DNA from: Epiperipatus broadwayi | Taxonomy: Eukaryota > Onychophora > Udeonychophora > Euonychophora > Peripatidae | Assembly: GCA_028023455.1 (NCBI GenBank) | Contig: JAQFVV010006255.1 | Span: 5,690,501 to 5,754,500, forward strand | Direction: 5' to 3' | DNA: 64,000 bases | In this document: positions 25,316 through 35,141 of the stretch, in pieces | Layout: each line of letters opens with the position of its first letter | How positions within the stretch are numbered: position 1 is the stretch's first letter | Made by a program: the position numbers and the translations under genes | The notes under the pieces: generated by a model | What the model saw: only the letters and a program-made list of their open reading frames with translations | Told to the model about the DNA's origin: nothing | Database searches by the model: none

Positions 25316-25735
25316 AAAACAGTATGTGATTCGATGCAACAAACTTTCCATATATAATGCTACCTAGTGCAAGCCTTAGTAATTAATGGATGCAAGAAGG
25401 TTTGTGCATATAATTTCTATCTAGTCCCTACTCATTCAATATCCCCAGACTAGTTTCTAGCTTGTAGCTTTGCTTTATAGTTAAATAAATAGATAAAATG
25501 TTATTGCTGGAGGGTTGCATTAGATCCTAAGATCTAGGTACAGTGATCTCAGGTCCTAGGCTTCTCACTAAAGAAAGCCACAAACTAGGAACTAATCTCT
25601 CCAGATATTAAATGAGTAGATACTAGATAGGGATTTTATGCACAAACCTTCTTGCATCCATTGATTACTATGGCTTGCACTGGGTGGCACTATTGGATTG
25701 AGAGTTTGCTACTGTTTTAACAGCTTGTTTAAGAA
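25316..25735. repeat. Palindromic MITE, copy A
   Basis: The arms pair over roughly 150 bp: left GTGCAAGCCTTAGTAATTAA, GAAGGTTTGTGCATA and CCAGACTAGTTTCTAGC, right the complements CTAGGAACTAATCTC, TTATGCACAAACCTTCTTGC and GGCTTGCACTGGGTGGCAC. The unpaired centre is about 100 bp (around 25480-25580). The same family, with a shorter centre, lies at 46331-46570. Both copies are followed by GAAATGGTGATCATGTGATG. No ORF is present. It lies in intron 4. Confidence 0.8.
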
Positions 25736-26439
25736 TAGGAAATGGTGATCATGTGATGTTGTAATGGTTTTAACAACAACTTTTATTTTATATAGTACTC
25801 TTATCAAAGAGATTTTTATCAGCAATAAAATATGTCTTTTAGTTAAAAACTTTATTTTCTAGTTAAATATTTATATAGACATATATAAATATATTATGAA
25901 GCTTAGGCACAGTACTATATTAAAAATAATTTTACATGTTGAAACACTAATGTTGATATTAACAATTGATCAAAAAATCTTAAATTTCTGTGCTAGTCTT
26001 TAAAATTAATAAATAGCTGTCAATTTATTTAAGAATGCGATTAATATCTGCTATAGTTTTTAAAGATCTTTGAATTTTATATATTTATATTTTTAATTTT
26101 TTAAAAAACTTTTTAGTTAGACAAAAATTCAATGGTCTGCATTTATCTTAAAGTCAATGATTCTAATACTGTAGTATTTCACTTTAAAACAATTTTCTTT
26201 ATAGACAAAGAGATTCTCATTTATAAAATTTTTGTTAAATGATAACATACTAATCTATTTAAAATCACTGTATTTACAAAATTTTCCATTTAAGTAGTTT
26301 GTATTATATATGCATTTTCTTGCCTTTTAAGTTTTTACTAAACAAACAATTTTGTCATAATGAAGTTATTTTATATATTGTTTCATTTTAACTTCTTCTG
26401 GATATTTACTTTCATCATCATCTACTTATTAAAATTAAT

Positions 26440-26522
26440 TTATCTGACAGTTTCGATTGCACAGCCATCTTCCTCAGAGCTTCCCCTTATTATTCAGTTG
26501 AATAATAAGGAAAAGCTCTGAT
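26440..26522 (-). repeat. Penelope-type terminus relic with hammerhead-like core and hairpin
   Basis: The minus strand reads CTCTGAGGAAGATGGC then TGTGCAATCGAAACTGTC (26478 down to 26444). This matches the hammerhead arrangement CTGANGA, a short stem (GAT/ATC), then GAAA, which is typical of the end of Penelope-like elements. It abuts a 46-bp hairpin (CAGAGCTTCCCCTTATTATT and its complement, 26476-26521). No protein remnant is visible next to it. Confidence 0.5.
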
Positions 26523-26634
26523 CTGTTGATTACATACAATTTAGTATTATTTTGCATATTTATTAAATAAAAAGTAGGAAATATATATTTGTATATAATT
26601 ATTTTTAAACATGAAATATTATTTTACATTATAG

Positions 26635-26807
26635 CAAAATCAATTAGAAAAGCAAATTTTAGAAGATCAGAAAAAAATGACTTGTTTAGAAAAAGAAGTC
26701 AACACTTCCCAGACAGCTTTAGAAGATGCAAAAAGTAGTGCAGAAAGACTGAGACAAGAGAGTCATCAAGTGGCCACTAGCTTTAATAACTGGATATCAG
26801 ATCAAAA
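26635..26807 (+). CDS. Coiled-coil gene, exon 5
   Basis: This 173-nt exon enters in phase 0 and leaves in phase 2. It encodes 57 full codons from QNQLEKQILEDQKK through TSFNNWISDQ plus two bases. The acceptor ACATTATAG ends at 26634 and the donor GTATGA is at 26808. The 14-residue register of exons 1-4 holds for four blocks. The aromatic segment near the end (SFNNWI) breaks the pure coiled-coil pattern and may mark a hinge or domain border. The AA left over is completed to a Lys codon by the first base of exon 6. Confidence 0.87.
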
Positions 26808-27918
26808 GTATGACAATTTAATTTCTAATGAAATTTTCAAATTTACTCTGATCAACATAGAAATTATCCCCATGGAAAGAAATGATGATGTAAATAAGAT
26901 TCAGATTGCCAGATACATTAAATAGTGAGTTAATGAAACCCTATTCATGAACTAGATGAGATGATGATTTGATTCTTAGTATCTTACACAATCACTGTGA
27001 TTATCAGGGTATTTGGTCATATAACATGGCACGAAATAATGAAGATTCCTATTAGTGTCCTGAGGTATTAACACTCTAAGATTATGATGGCATTTCAATG
27101 AAGTATTGTTTAATAATATCTAAGCATAATTTAACGATGAAAAATTCTGGTAAGTTGAAAAAAGATAAGATCCATAAAAAAGAGACTAGCAGTATCCAGT
27201 AATGGACTGACCAATTGTAAAATAATCATAGTTTGACTATTTAGAAGAAAGATCAACACAGGCTTTAAAATTTCAGCAGATCTCATCAAATAATTAATAT
27301 GTTAATATCTATATAATCCTACAAAAAAGTAATACTTAAATACTGATATAGATTCTTGCAGTGTTATCACCAGACATAAACTCACTGACAGTTGCCACCT
27401 ATCCTGAACTAATGCTCATTGTGTTTGAAAATCTTTACTACTATCATTCATTAATCACGATCACAACATCATTAGTTAATAATATAAGAATGAATCTGTT
27501 TGAAATGTTTTTCTGACTCTTTCATATTTCCATAATGATTTTGGTAGTTTCCTATATCTGTTGTTTCAAAATATATCAGTCTGCTACAATTTTACGCATG
27601 GATCAACTAGTCTGAACTTCCATCTTGTTCAGTTTAATATGAAACACAATTCAATAAGGGAATTATTTCAAATCTAATATGTTTATATCTCTTACAGTTT
27701 GGATATGACTGAATACCAATTTAAAAATATTGAATTTCATACTAGTATTATGGTCTTATGATAGCTTTTTTCTGGATGGGAAAATTTCTATTCAAATCAG
27801 TGTATTTTATTCTATTGTCTTTTTTTTAAAAAATAAACTTATTAGGTTATTTTATAACAATATAAAATATAGTGAAAAAAAGAAATCTTTCATATTTTTT
27901 CATTTATTTATTTTATAG

Positions 27919-27951
27919 AAACAACTCTGAATTGATGAACAAAAAAATATG
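27919..27951 (+). CDS. Coiled-coil gene, microexon 6
   Basis: This 33-nt microexon enters and leaves in phase 2. Its first base completes a Lys codon, it then reads NNSELMNKKI, and TG remains for the next exon. The acceptor TTTTATAG ends at 27918 and the donor GTATGT is at 27952. The other two frames contain a stop, and only the frame forced by exon 5 is open, which supports the exon despite its size. Only 74 nt separate it from exon 7. Confidence 0.8.
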
Positions 27952-28025
27952 GTATGTACTAAGCTAATCATTTTTATATATATTTTGTCATGTAAAGTAA
28001 AAATTAAAATAATAATTTATTGCAG

Positions 28026-28067
28026 TGAGCAACACATTGAAATAAATCAACTTATTGATCAAAAACA
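28026..28067 (+). CDS. Coiled-coil gene, microexon 7
   Basis: This 42-nt exon enters and leaves in phase 2. Its first base completes a Cys codon, it then reads EQHIEINQLIDQK, and CA remains. The acceptor ATTGCAG ends at 28025 and the donor GTAAGT is at 28068 (consensus). The sequence has I/L at heptad spacing and continues the coil after the short linker of exon 6. Confidence 0.85.
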
Positions 28068-28184
28068 GTAAGTATGAAATTCCTTTTTATATAAGTAAAA
28101 ATCATATTTTCTTTTACTTAATCATCAAAATTGCTTTTCTCTACATCTTTACATTTTAATATGAGTTTTTAACTTTTCTTAGGC

Positions 28185-28735
28185 ACTTATAATTTAGATA
28201 TAAGTGCTTTGAGATGCAAGTGTGAAAAACTTGAATTCAAGTTGATTACTAGGAAGTGAGATGTACAAACTCCTTCAAGGTGGGATATTTATACACTTAA
28301 TGTAATCCACTAAGCATGCTTTCAATATCTTGTAAGCAATATCATAATCACACTGATGCATCTGCGAAGTCTAGAGAAGGGGTGTGATATAATAGCATAT
28401 ATATCATACTCCTTCTCTAGACTTCACAGATATGTCACTATGATTATGATGTCACTTAAAGATATTACTCCCCTTCTCTAGACTTTAAGTGATATAATCA
28501 TAGTGATGAATTTGAGAAATAGCATTTATATCACACCCCTTCTCTAGACTTCGCAGACACATCACTATGATTGTGATATAACTTACAAGACATTGAAAGC
28601 ATGCTCAACAGATTACATTAACTGTATAAATATCCCATTCTGAGGGAATTCATATATCGCATTTCCGAGTTAACAATTTTCAAGCTTTTCCTAACTAGCA
28701 CCTCCAAGTGCTCATATTTAAGTCTTTATATTGTA
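28185..28735. repeat. Palindromic element, about 550 bp, with nested repeats
   Basis: The outer arms (about 28185-28260 and 28655-28735) are diverged complements ending near AAGTGCT/AGCACTT. The inner arms (28280-28400 and 28525-28640) are close complements containing AAGCATGCTTTCAATATCTTG. The motif CTTCTCTAGACTT occurs four times, in both orientations, around the centre, which suggests internal duplication. It lies between exons 7 and 8 and has no coding capacity. Confidence 0.75.
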
Positions 28736-29334
28736 TAATTGTCCATTAGATTTGCAGTGAAATCTTTGGAAATAATTGATAAACCATAAGTTTTTCTCTA
28801 GCCCAATATTTAATAGATCTTACTGAATTTTTGGAAGTTCAAGTTTGATTTGAACAAATATTTTATTTTGACTTCTGTTATTTTTTTTCATTGCAGATCT
28901 AATTGTAGCTTTTTGATTTCTTCAGAACAAAATAAAATAATAGTAAAGATATAATAGTTACAATATTGTTTATCTTCTTGAATATCTAAACAATATAGAA
29001 ATCTATAATTATAACTTTTTCAAATATACTTAAATATTGATAAGTCTTAGTCTGATATTTTTGTGGTTTTCGTTCCCTTTAACGTTTTTACTTTTATAAA
29101 CAAATATGAGTCACAGAAATGTAAGTTGATTAAAATTCTGAAATAAAAACTTAAGCAAAAAATATTTTTCAGATTAAATGTTTCAAATTTTATTTATTTG
29201 TGAGTTGTTTTGAATAAATTTATTCTGTAAAGTTTTAATTAATAAATATTTTTAGTATTTTAATTTCATTAATTACTGTGATATATGTATGCATGTGTAT
29301 ATATTTTCATAATTCTCTTCATTGTTCTTTTTAG

Positions 29335-29428
29335 AAAGATTTTGGAGAACAATCACATTCTCCGAAAAATTAATCATCGATTAAAGGAAAAGCTAGAAGA
29401 ACAGAAAATGGAATTTCAGACTTTAAAA
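29335..29428 (+). CDS. Coiled-coil gene, exon 8
   Basis: This 94-nt exon enters in phase 2 and leaves in phase 0. Its first base completes a Gln codon, and 31 residues follow, from KILENNHILRKINHRL to EFQTLK. The acceptor CTTTTTAG ends at 29334 and the donor GTAAAT is at 29429. It is a highly charged helix with L/I at a/d positions. A 15.2-kb intron that holds six or more transposable elements follows. Confidence 0.87.
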
Positions 29429-29510
29429 GTAAATATATCCATAGATATTTTCTTGAACGTTTGTGATGATGATGTTTTAGTTGTATTTATATATTGGACT
29501 ATTTCCATCA

Positions 29511-29937
29511 TCTAATATGAGTATTGAATGTCTTTAGAAAAATTTAACTTTATTTAAATATTCCAAGTACATTCAATTGTTAGTAGTAGCGCACACAGTT
29601 AGTATATGCACATTTCAAGAGGTATTATTCTCCTCACTTCTTCAGGTGTTGCTGGCCTGGCCAGTAAAAGTACTAGCATAGGAATTGATCCTGCTTAGTT
29701 GGTTAGAGTGCTACCTTAGAATTCAATACTCAAGAATCTAAGAGACCAGTTTCAATTCCATGCTAGTATTGTCACTGGTCGGACCAGTAACACCTGAAGA
29801 AGAGGGAAGAATGATATCTCTCACAATATTATGCATATAATAACCTGTTTGATGTGCTATTACTAATAATTGAATGTATTTGGAATATTTAAATAAAGTT
29901 AAATTTTTCTAAAAACATTCAATACTCATATTAAATA
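29511..29937. repeat. Foldback element with tRNA-like centre
   Basis: Terminal inverted repeats of about 175 bp (29511-29686 and 29758-29937) share TGAGTATTGAATGT, AAATTTAACTTTATTTAAAT and CTTCAGGTGTT and their complements. The 70-bp centre has an A-box-like TTAGTTGGTTAGAGTG (29695-29710) and a B-box-like AGTTTCAATTCC (29748-29759) around a CTTAGA/TCTAAG stem. It may be a foldback element that captured a tRNA-derived SINE head, or a SINE dimer. It begins 82 bp after exon 8, directly inside the intron. Confidence 0.7.
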
Positions 29938-29954
29938 TTCATATATATATATAT

Positions 29955-31629
29955 TGTGCCAAGGCCAATTTGGCACATGTATATAAAATAATTTTGTCTA
30001 AAAAAATTATTAAAATAAAAAAAAAATCTTTCGTAAAAGAGTTTGAAATAAAAGATTAAAAGTGGGAAGGGGGTTTTCTTAAAGTCAAACTAAAAGTGTT
30101 ATAAAAGAAAGTAAAGTTTTTCTAAATTAGTATTCGTAAAAATAAGTAATTTAAAATTTAAAAAAAATATAAATCTCTTTTCATTCAAGCTTATTATAAT
30201 AAATTATATATGTGCGTGCGAGTGTAAATAAATGTATGCGTGTTAGAATAATATTAAAAAATATATATATGTAAATGAAAGTTAAAAAAGAAATTATATT
30301 TGGAAAACACAGCGATGGCTATTAAGTTAAATAAAGATTTAAAAAAACCACACCAGCGGTGGGCTACTAATTAAAGATATAAAAACAATACGTTTATGAA
30401 AGCTACTACTAATTAAACAATCTTCAAAAACACGTTGTCATAGGATTAATTACTAATGGAATTTCGACAACACCTATTGCACCTATTGCCGGAGGATATT
30501 AAAATGAAAACAATTCGGATACATAAATAGCCAGATTTTTATCGGAGTTCAGTTTTTTCAGTCTAGTTTGCAGTGACAGTCTTGTTTCAGTTCAGACAAC
30601 AGTGCAATTTCTATTATGTATCCAGAAACAAAAATGCATTGTTGAGCAGCTTTTGGAAATATACGCTCGTGCTTCAGCCTTTTTAGTCCAACAAGATCAT
30701 CAAAACCTGCCTGTGAAATAATGTCTGCATAACAACTCAGAAATCCTCCATCAAACGTTCAACTGTCTTCAAGAATAAAACCAATGGATTCGCATAAAAT
30801 CTCTTCAAGAAACGTCCAAATCTAACCGGTTAGATATACTCCATCAGAAGCAGCAGAAGTAGCCAACAACAAGCAATATCCACGTTCCAAAAATCCTAGG
30901 TAAACATTTATTTATTATCATTTATACGTAGTAGCCACCGCTGTAATTCGTCAATCCTACCGAGTAAAGTAATTTGAACTCTTAAGCATGCATAAAATGA
31001 ACTATTGATGTGCATGTGTGTGAATGTGAGATAATTTAACGATGTCACATATTATTTATGCTTTTCACCAGATATATGTTATAATGTGTTACTTTAAAAA
31101 TGTGCGTGTGTTAAATTAGATTTATAAAGATGTTTAAATTTAGTCAATTAATGTTGGGTAATAAATTATCTTTAAACTTAATTAATGTTAATTAAAATAA
31201 AATGTCTTCAAACTTAAACTTTATTTGTCGGTCAATTCTTTTTACCAACCTTTTTATTAATTCTTTCCACCACTAATTTTGTATAATTTTGTTATTGAAT
31301 TAAAATTAGACTGAGCTAGTTTTAGGGAATGTTTCGAGCACTGGATTATGAGCCTACTGCCCGAATACATTAGTCATTAGACTAGCTGGCGCCCCGGGGT
31401 TTACCCCAAAACAAATAAAGTATTTGGATAGTAGGGGTTTGAATCTAGCAGCCGAGGTGGGCCATTGTTGATAGTTAAAGCTATCAATAAGATCTCCCAT
31501 TTTGCTCGAACGTGCCGGTTCGTTCACGTAACATTTATAAGATTATAAATGTATTAGGAAGGAGTTTGAAACCGGCCAAAACTTATATATACGTATAAGT
31601 AAGTGGTTTCAGCGGTTCGACCCGGTACA
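29955..31629 (+). repeat. 5' LTR of element 2
   Basis: This LTR of 1675 bp begins with the palindrome TGTGCCAAGGCCAATTTGGCACA. A TATA-like ACATAAATAG (30521-30530) followed about 25-45 nt later by TCAGT-type initiators is a plausible promoter. The sequence CGCCCCGGGGTTTACCCC near 31391 is a GC-rich island in an otherwise AT-rich repeat. Confidence 0.9.
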
Positions 31630-31665
31630 TAAATGGCTTTCCCAACATTTGGGGCTGGACCTAAG
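31630..31665 (+). promoter_or_regulatory. Primer-binding region of element 2 (candidate)
   Basis: Four bases after the LTR comes TGGCTTTCCCAACATTTGG, then GGCTGGACC. A TGG start is expected for a tRNA-primed site, but I cannot match a tRNA and the exact start is unsure. Confidence 0.35.
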
Positions 31666-32085
31666 AAACAATAGTAAATAAATACTTTGTTTCTTGTTTA
31701 AAAAAAATTTTCTATACAAAAGCTAAATTACGTATGTTAAAGCGTTTTAATTTTTTTTTTTTTTAAAAAAAAAAAGAATTGACCGAAAACTTTGTTTTCT
31801 TTAAATGAAAAGAGATTTACGCTATTTACGTTATCTAAAATAAATCATTATGTTAAATCAGAGACAGTTGGATGTTTGGGCGGAGTTAAAGCATTAAGAT
31901 CGGGTGGAGAAAAATGGACAAAGGAGGGGCGGAGTCAGCATGTATTTCCAGTTTAGTAAGAAATAAATAAAATAGAAATTAGTAAACTTATGAGCGTGAA
32001 TAAAATATAATATTAAAGAAAAATAATATAAAAAAGTAAAGTGTTTAAAATTATAAATTATAAAAAAAAAAAAAATAAAGCCAAA

Positions 32086-32748
32086 ATGGAGACTCAAGGT
32101 AAAAATATAGAAAATAGCCCCAACAAGGAAAAAAGAGAAATCATAGCTTTACTAACCAGCATGTTTGAAAAACAAAAAGAAACAGCCAAAGAATATAAAA
32201 AAATAGCCGAAGAGCTTAAAAACCAAAATAATGAAATGAAGAGTAAATTGGAAGGGCAAGCTGAAATGCTTGAAAAGTTAAAGGACCAGATCGAAATGGG
32301 CCAGAATAAAATAAAAGAAGAAATTAGGGAAGAAATAGAAGAGATTAAAACACAAGTAGAAAATCAAATAGAGACTGCTTACCAAGTAATAGAAAAAAAT
32401 AAGATAGAAGATAGAAAAATAATTGAAGAGATAAAAGTTGAAGTTACAAATTTAACTGTAAAAGTAAATCAGATAAATCGTAGTCAAAATAGCCCACAAA
32501 CTGAAATAAAAAAGCCAGACCAGCTGAGTGCGAACATGCACATTACAAATAACTCCATGAGTCATCCTCAGAAACACATTTATAAAAAAATTCAGATGAT
32601 TTACAAAAGCCCATATAGTATAGTCCCTCAAACTGACTTCAATGCCTTTGTGATAGCCAAAGGAAATATAGAAAAAGGAACATGTAACGCTAGGTCACTA
32701 AAGTTATTTGGAGGGCTGAATAATAAAGAACCACCAGACAAAAATTAA
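32086..32748 (+). CDS. Coiled-coil ORF of LTR element 2 (220 aa), probable gag N-terminus
   Basis: The first in-frame ATG is at 32086, and the frame is open for another 45 bases upstream without an ATG. Residues 1-150 are E/K/Q/I-rich and should be one long coiled coil (KNQNNEMKSKLEGQAEMLEK, IKEEIREEIEEIKTQVENQ), the same design as the N-terminal half of the gag at 18979-20133. Residues 150-220 are less biased (HKHIYKKIQMIYKSPYSIVP-like) and stop without a Retrotrans_gag core or zinc knuckle. The capsid part appears deleted, so the protein is probably a truncated Gag. Function beyond that is unknown. Confidence 0.6.
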   Translation: METQGKNIENSPNKEKREIIALLTSMFEKQKETAKEYKKIAEELKNQNNEMKSKLEGQAEMLEKLKDQIEMGQNKIKEEIREEIEEIKTQVENQIETAYQVIEKNKIEDRKIIEEIKVEVTNLTVKVNQINRSQNSPQTEIKKPDQLSANMHITNNSMSHPQKHIYKKIQMIYKSPYSIVPQTDFNAFVIAKGNIEKGTCNARSLKLFGGLNNKEPPDKN

Positions 32749-33904
32749 AAATATGTAATCTGACGGATTCGCCGGCTTGACCTAGTTATTAATGACCATG
32801 GACTTGGAATAATGGAAAATGTTTAACAAAGTTTAATGAAATAAAAATAACCTATAGTTTTTTTTTTAACAAAATGTAAAAACGAGTATCAAAGTTAGTT
32901 TGAATAATGAAAAATGATTAAAGTTAGTCTTAGTAAAATAAAATAACAATCTTAGAGTTTTTAAAATGTCAAAGCAACTATAAAACAATTTATGTCAAAA
33001 CCCTCGATTATGTCTTATCGATTATATTGATATCCCAGCTCATAAGTCTTGAACATAGCGGAGCGTGACGCCAACGAAATAAATGTGTAAAAAAAAAAAG
33101 GGAGATGAAAATAACGCTTTAAAAATAAAAATGAAATAAATAAGTGTATAATGAAAGTATTAATGAAAATAAAACATTATCAAATAAAATTAAAAAAAAA
33201 AAGTGTATTAAATTAGGATTGAGGTGTGTGCGAGTATTTGGGCAAAGAAATTAAAAGTTGGTTTAAATCAGCACAAAATCTATCTGTGTGTTTGAATTGC
33301 CTTATACTTTGCTGCCTACTTCTCTTAACATTACATTTATTACCTAATGATGAAAATAAAAACTAAAAATGCACTCTAGAAAAATAAGAATTTGAAGTGG
33401 TCAATACTTAGGAAAAGTGATCAACGCACATATTAATTAAGAAAAATGTTCGTAAATAAATAAGTAGGTCAAATAGTTAAAATAAAATCGATAAAATCAA
33501 GTTAAATAAATAAGCGTAAATATATCTGTAGTAAATAATAATAAAAAGTGACTCGTGATAAACTAATAGATTTTTTTTTTTTTTTGGAATACATGCACGG
33601 TAATAAAAGGAAGTAAATAAATGATTTAAAGTCAAGTCAAAAATATATATATATATCAGTGTAATAATGAATCGTAGTAAAGTAAGTTGTTTTTGAATAT
33701 ACGCAAGTTAATAAAAGTTGAGTAAATAATGAATCGTAATAAAGTAAAATAGTTTTTCTGAATACACGCACATAGATAAAAAAGTTGAGTAAGGGTTGAA
33801 AATAATATTCGAGATTAGATTAATATAAATAAATATGAAAACTGATGTCCATGGTAGTTTAGAATAATATTGTGAGATTAGATTAATACAAATGTTAGAA
33901 TAAT

Positions 33905-34635
33905 GTTCATATGAATTTAAAAATAATGTTGTAAGATTAGTAATAAAAATATAAAGTCAATCTAAGGTGTATTAAGAGTGTGTAAGTATACATGTGTATA
34001 TACGCGCACATACACTGGTAATATTCGGTAAATACGATACCTCATGATGCGTATCTTAAATGTATTTATCCAGATATCCTTTTAGGTTATTTTCTTGGCA
34101 CTGCTGCACCTCATGATGCGTGCAAAAAGGGATTTATTTATTATAGATTCCCTGTAAGCAAGTCCAGTAATAACTCGATATCTAGAATATTAGTAGGTGT
34201 AGAATTATGCTGCACGTATACACATGTGTAGGAATTTATCTATAGCAAAAGGGAATGAGGGTAAGATATTGTTCATGCTAATTTAAAAATAAGGGTGTAA
34301 GATTAATAATAAGGAAATAAAAGTCAATCTAAGGTGTATTAAGAGTGTATAAGTATACATGTGTATATACGCGCACATACACTGGTAATATTCGGTAAAT
34401 ACGATACCTCATGATGCGTATCTTAAATGTATTTACCCAGATATCCTTTTAGGTTATTTTCTTGGCACTGCTGCACCTCATGATGCATGCAATAAGGGAT
34501 TTATTTATTATAGATTCCCTGTAAGCAAGTCCAGTAATAACTCGATATCTAGAATATTAGTAGGTGTAGAATTATGCTGCATGTATACACATGTGTAGGA
34601 ATTTATCTAGAGCAAAAGGGAATGAGGGTAGTATA
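33905..34635 (+). repeat. Tandem duplication of 367 bp inside LTR element 2
   Basis: Copy one (about 33905-34271) and copy two (about 34272-34635) are nearly identical. They share AAGGTGTATTAAGAGTGT, ACATGTGTATATACGCGCAC, CTCATGATGCGTATCTTAAA and GCAAAAGGGAATGAGGGTA. Within each unit CCTCATGATGCRT occurs twice about 85 bp apart. The alternation of CGCGCA/TACACA-type sequence is striking. A packaging or regulatory role is possible but not shown. Confidence 0.85.
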
Positions 34636-35123
34636 GAAATAAGTTTAGTTAAAGATACGTTTAAAGCTGCCGACTGGATAAATTTTAGTACCCGTAACGG
34701 ACTTGTCAGGGATCATTCCTCTTTCCAAAGCGTAAGTCGAAAATGGACAGTTGAAAATTCCTGCCATTTCGCAGCAACCCTTTCTTTTTCCAAGTCCGAT
34801 CAAGAGAATCGGCAAATGAAGTTTCGATTTTATACATGTGTAAGTCGGTGTAAGTCAGCGAATCTGCTTCCACATCGTTTCCAAAAGATCTTTGTGCCAC
34901 AAAATTAGTTTGTCCCGGTGGTCATTATCCATGATTTAGATCATTGTGAGCAATGTATTCGGCATAGATAGAAGGAAAGGATAGTCAAAACAGATTGCCC
35001 TTTGTATGTTAAGTAAAAGATATTAAAAAGCTAACTTAGAAAAATAATAAATTAATAAATCTTTAGAGTCAAGAATTAAAATTGCAAGAGATAAAATGGT
35101 CAAAAATGACGCATTTTACTCTA

Positions 35124-35140
35124 AAACGGAGGGGGGTGTA
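35124..35140 (+). promoter_or_regulatory. Polypurine tract of LTR element 2
   Basis: AAAACGGAGGGGGG ends five bases before the 3' LTR. This is the expected position and composition for a polypurine tract. Confidence 0.7.
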
Positions 35141-35141
35141 A

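Noticed and set aside
29285-29334. Extended reading frame upstream of exon 8
   Set aside because: It is intron read-through before a clear polypyrimidine tract and AG.
34591-34908. 105-codon ORF near the 3' end of LTR element 2
   Set aside because: It overlaps the tandem 367-bp unit end and has no recognisable pol or envelope motif. Chance ORF is the simpler view.
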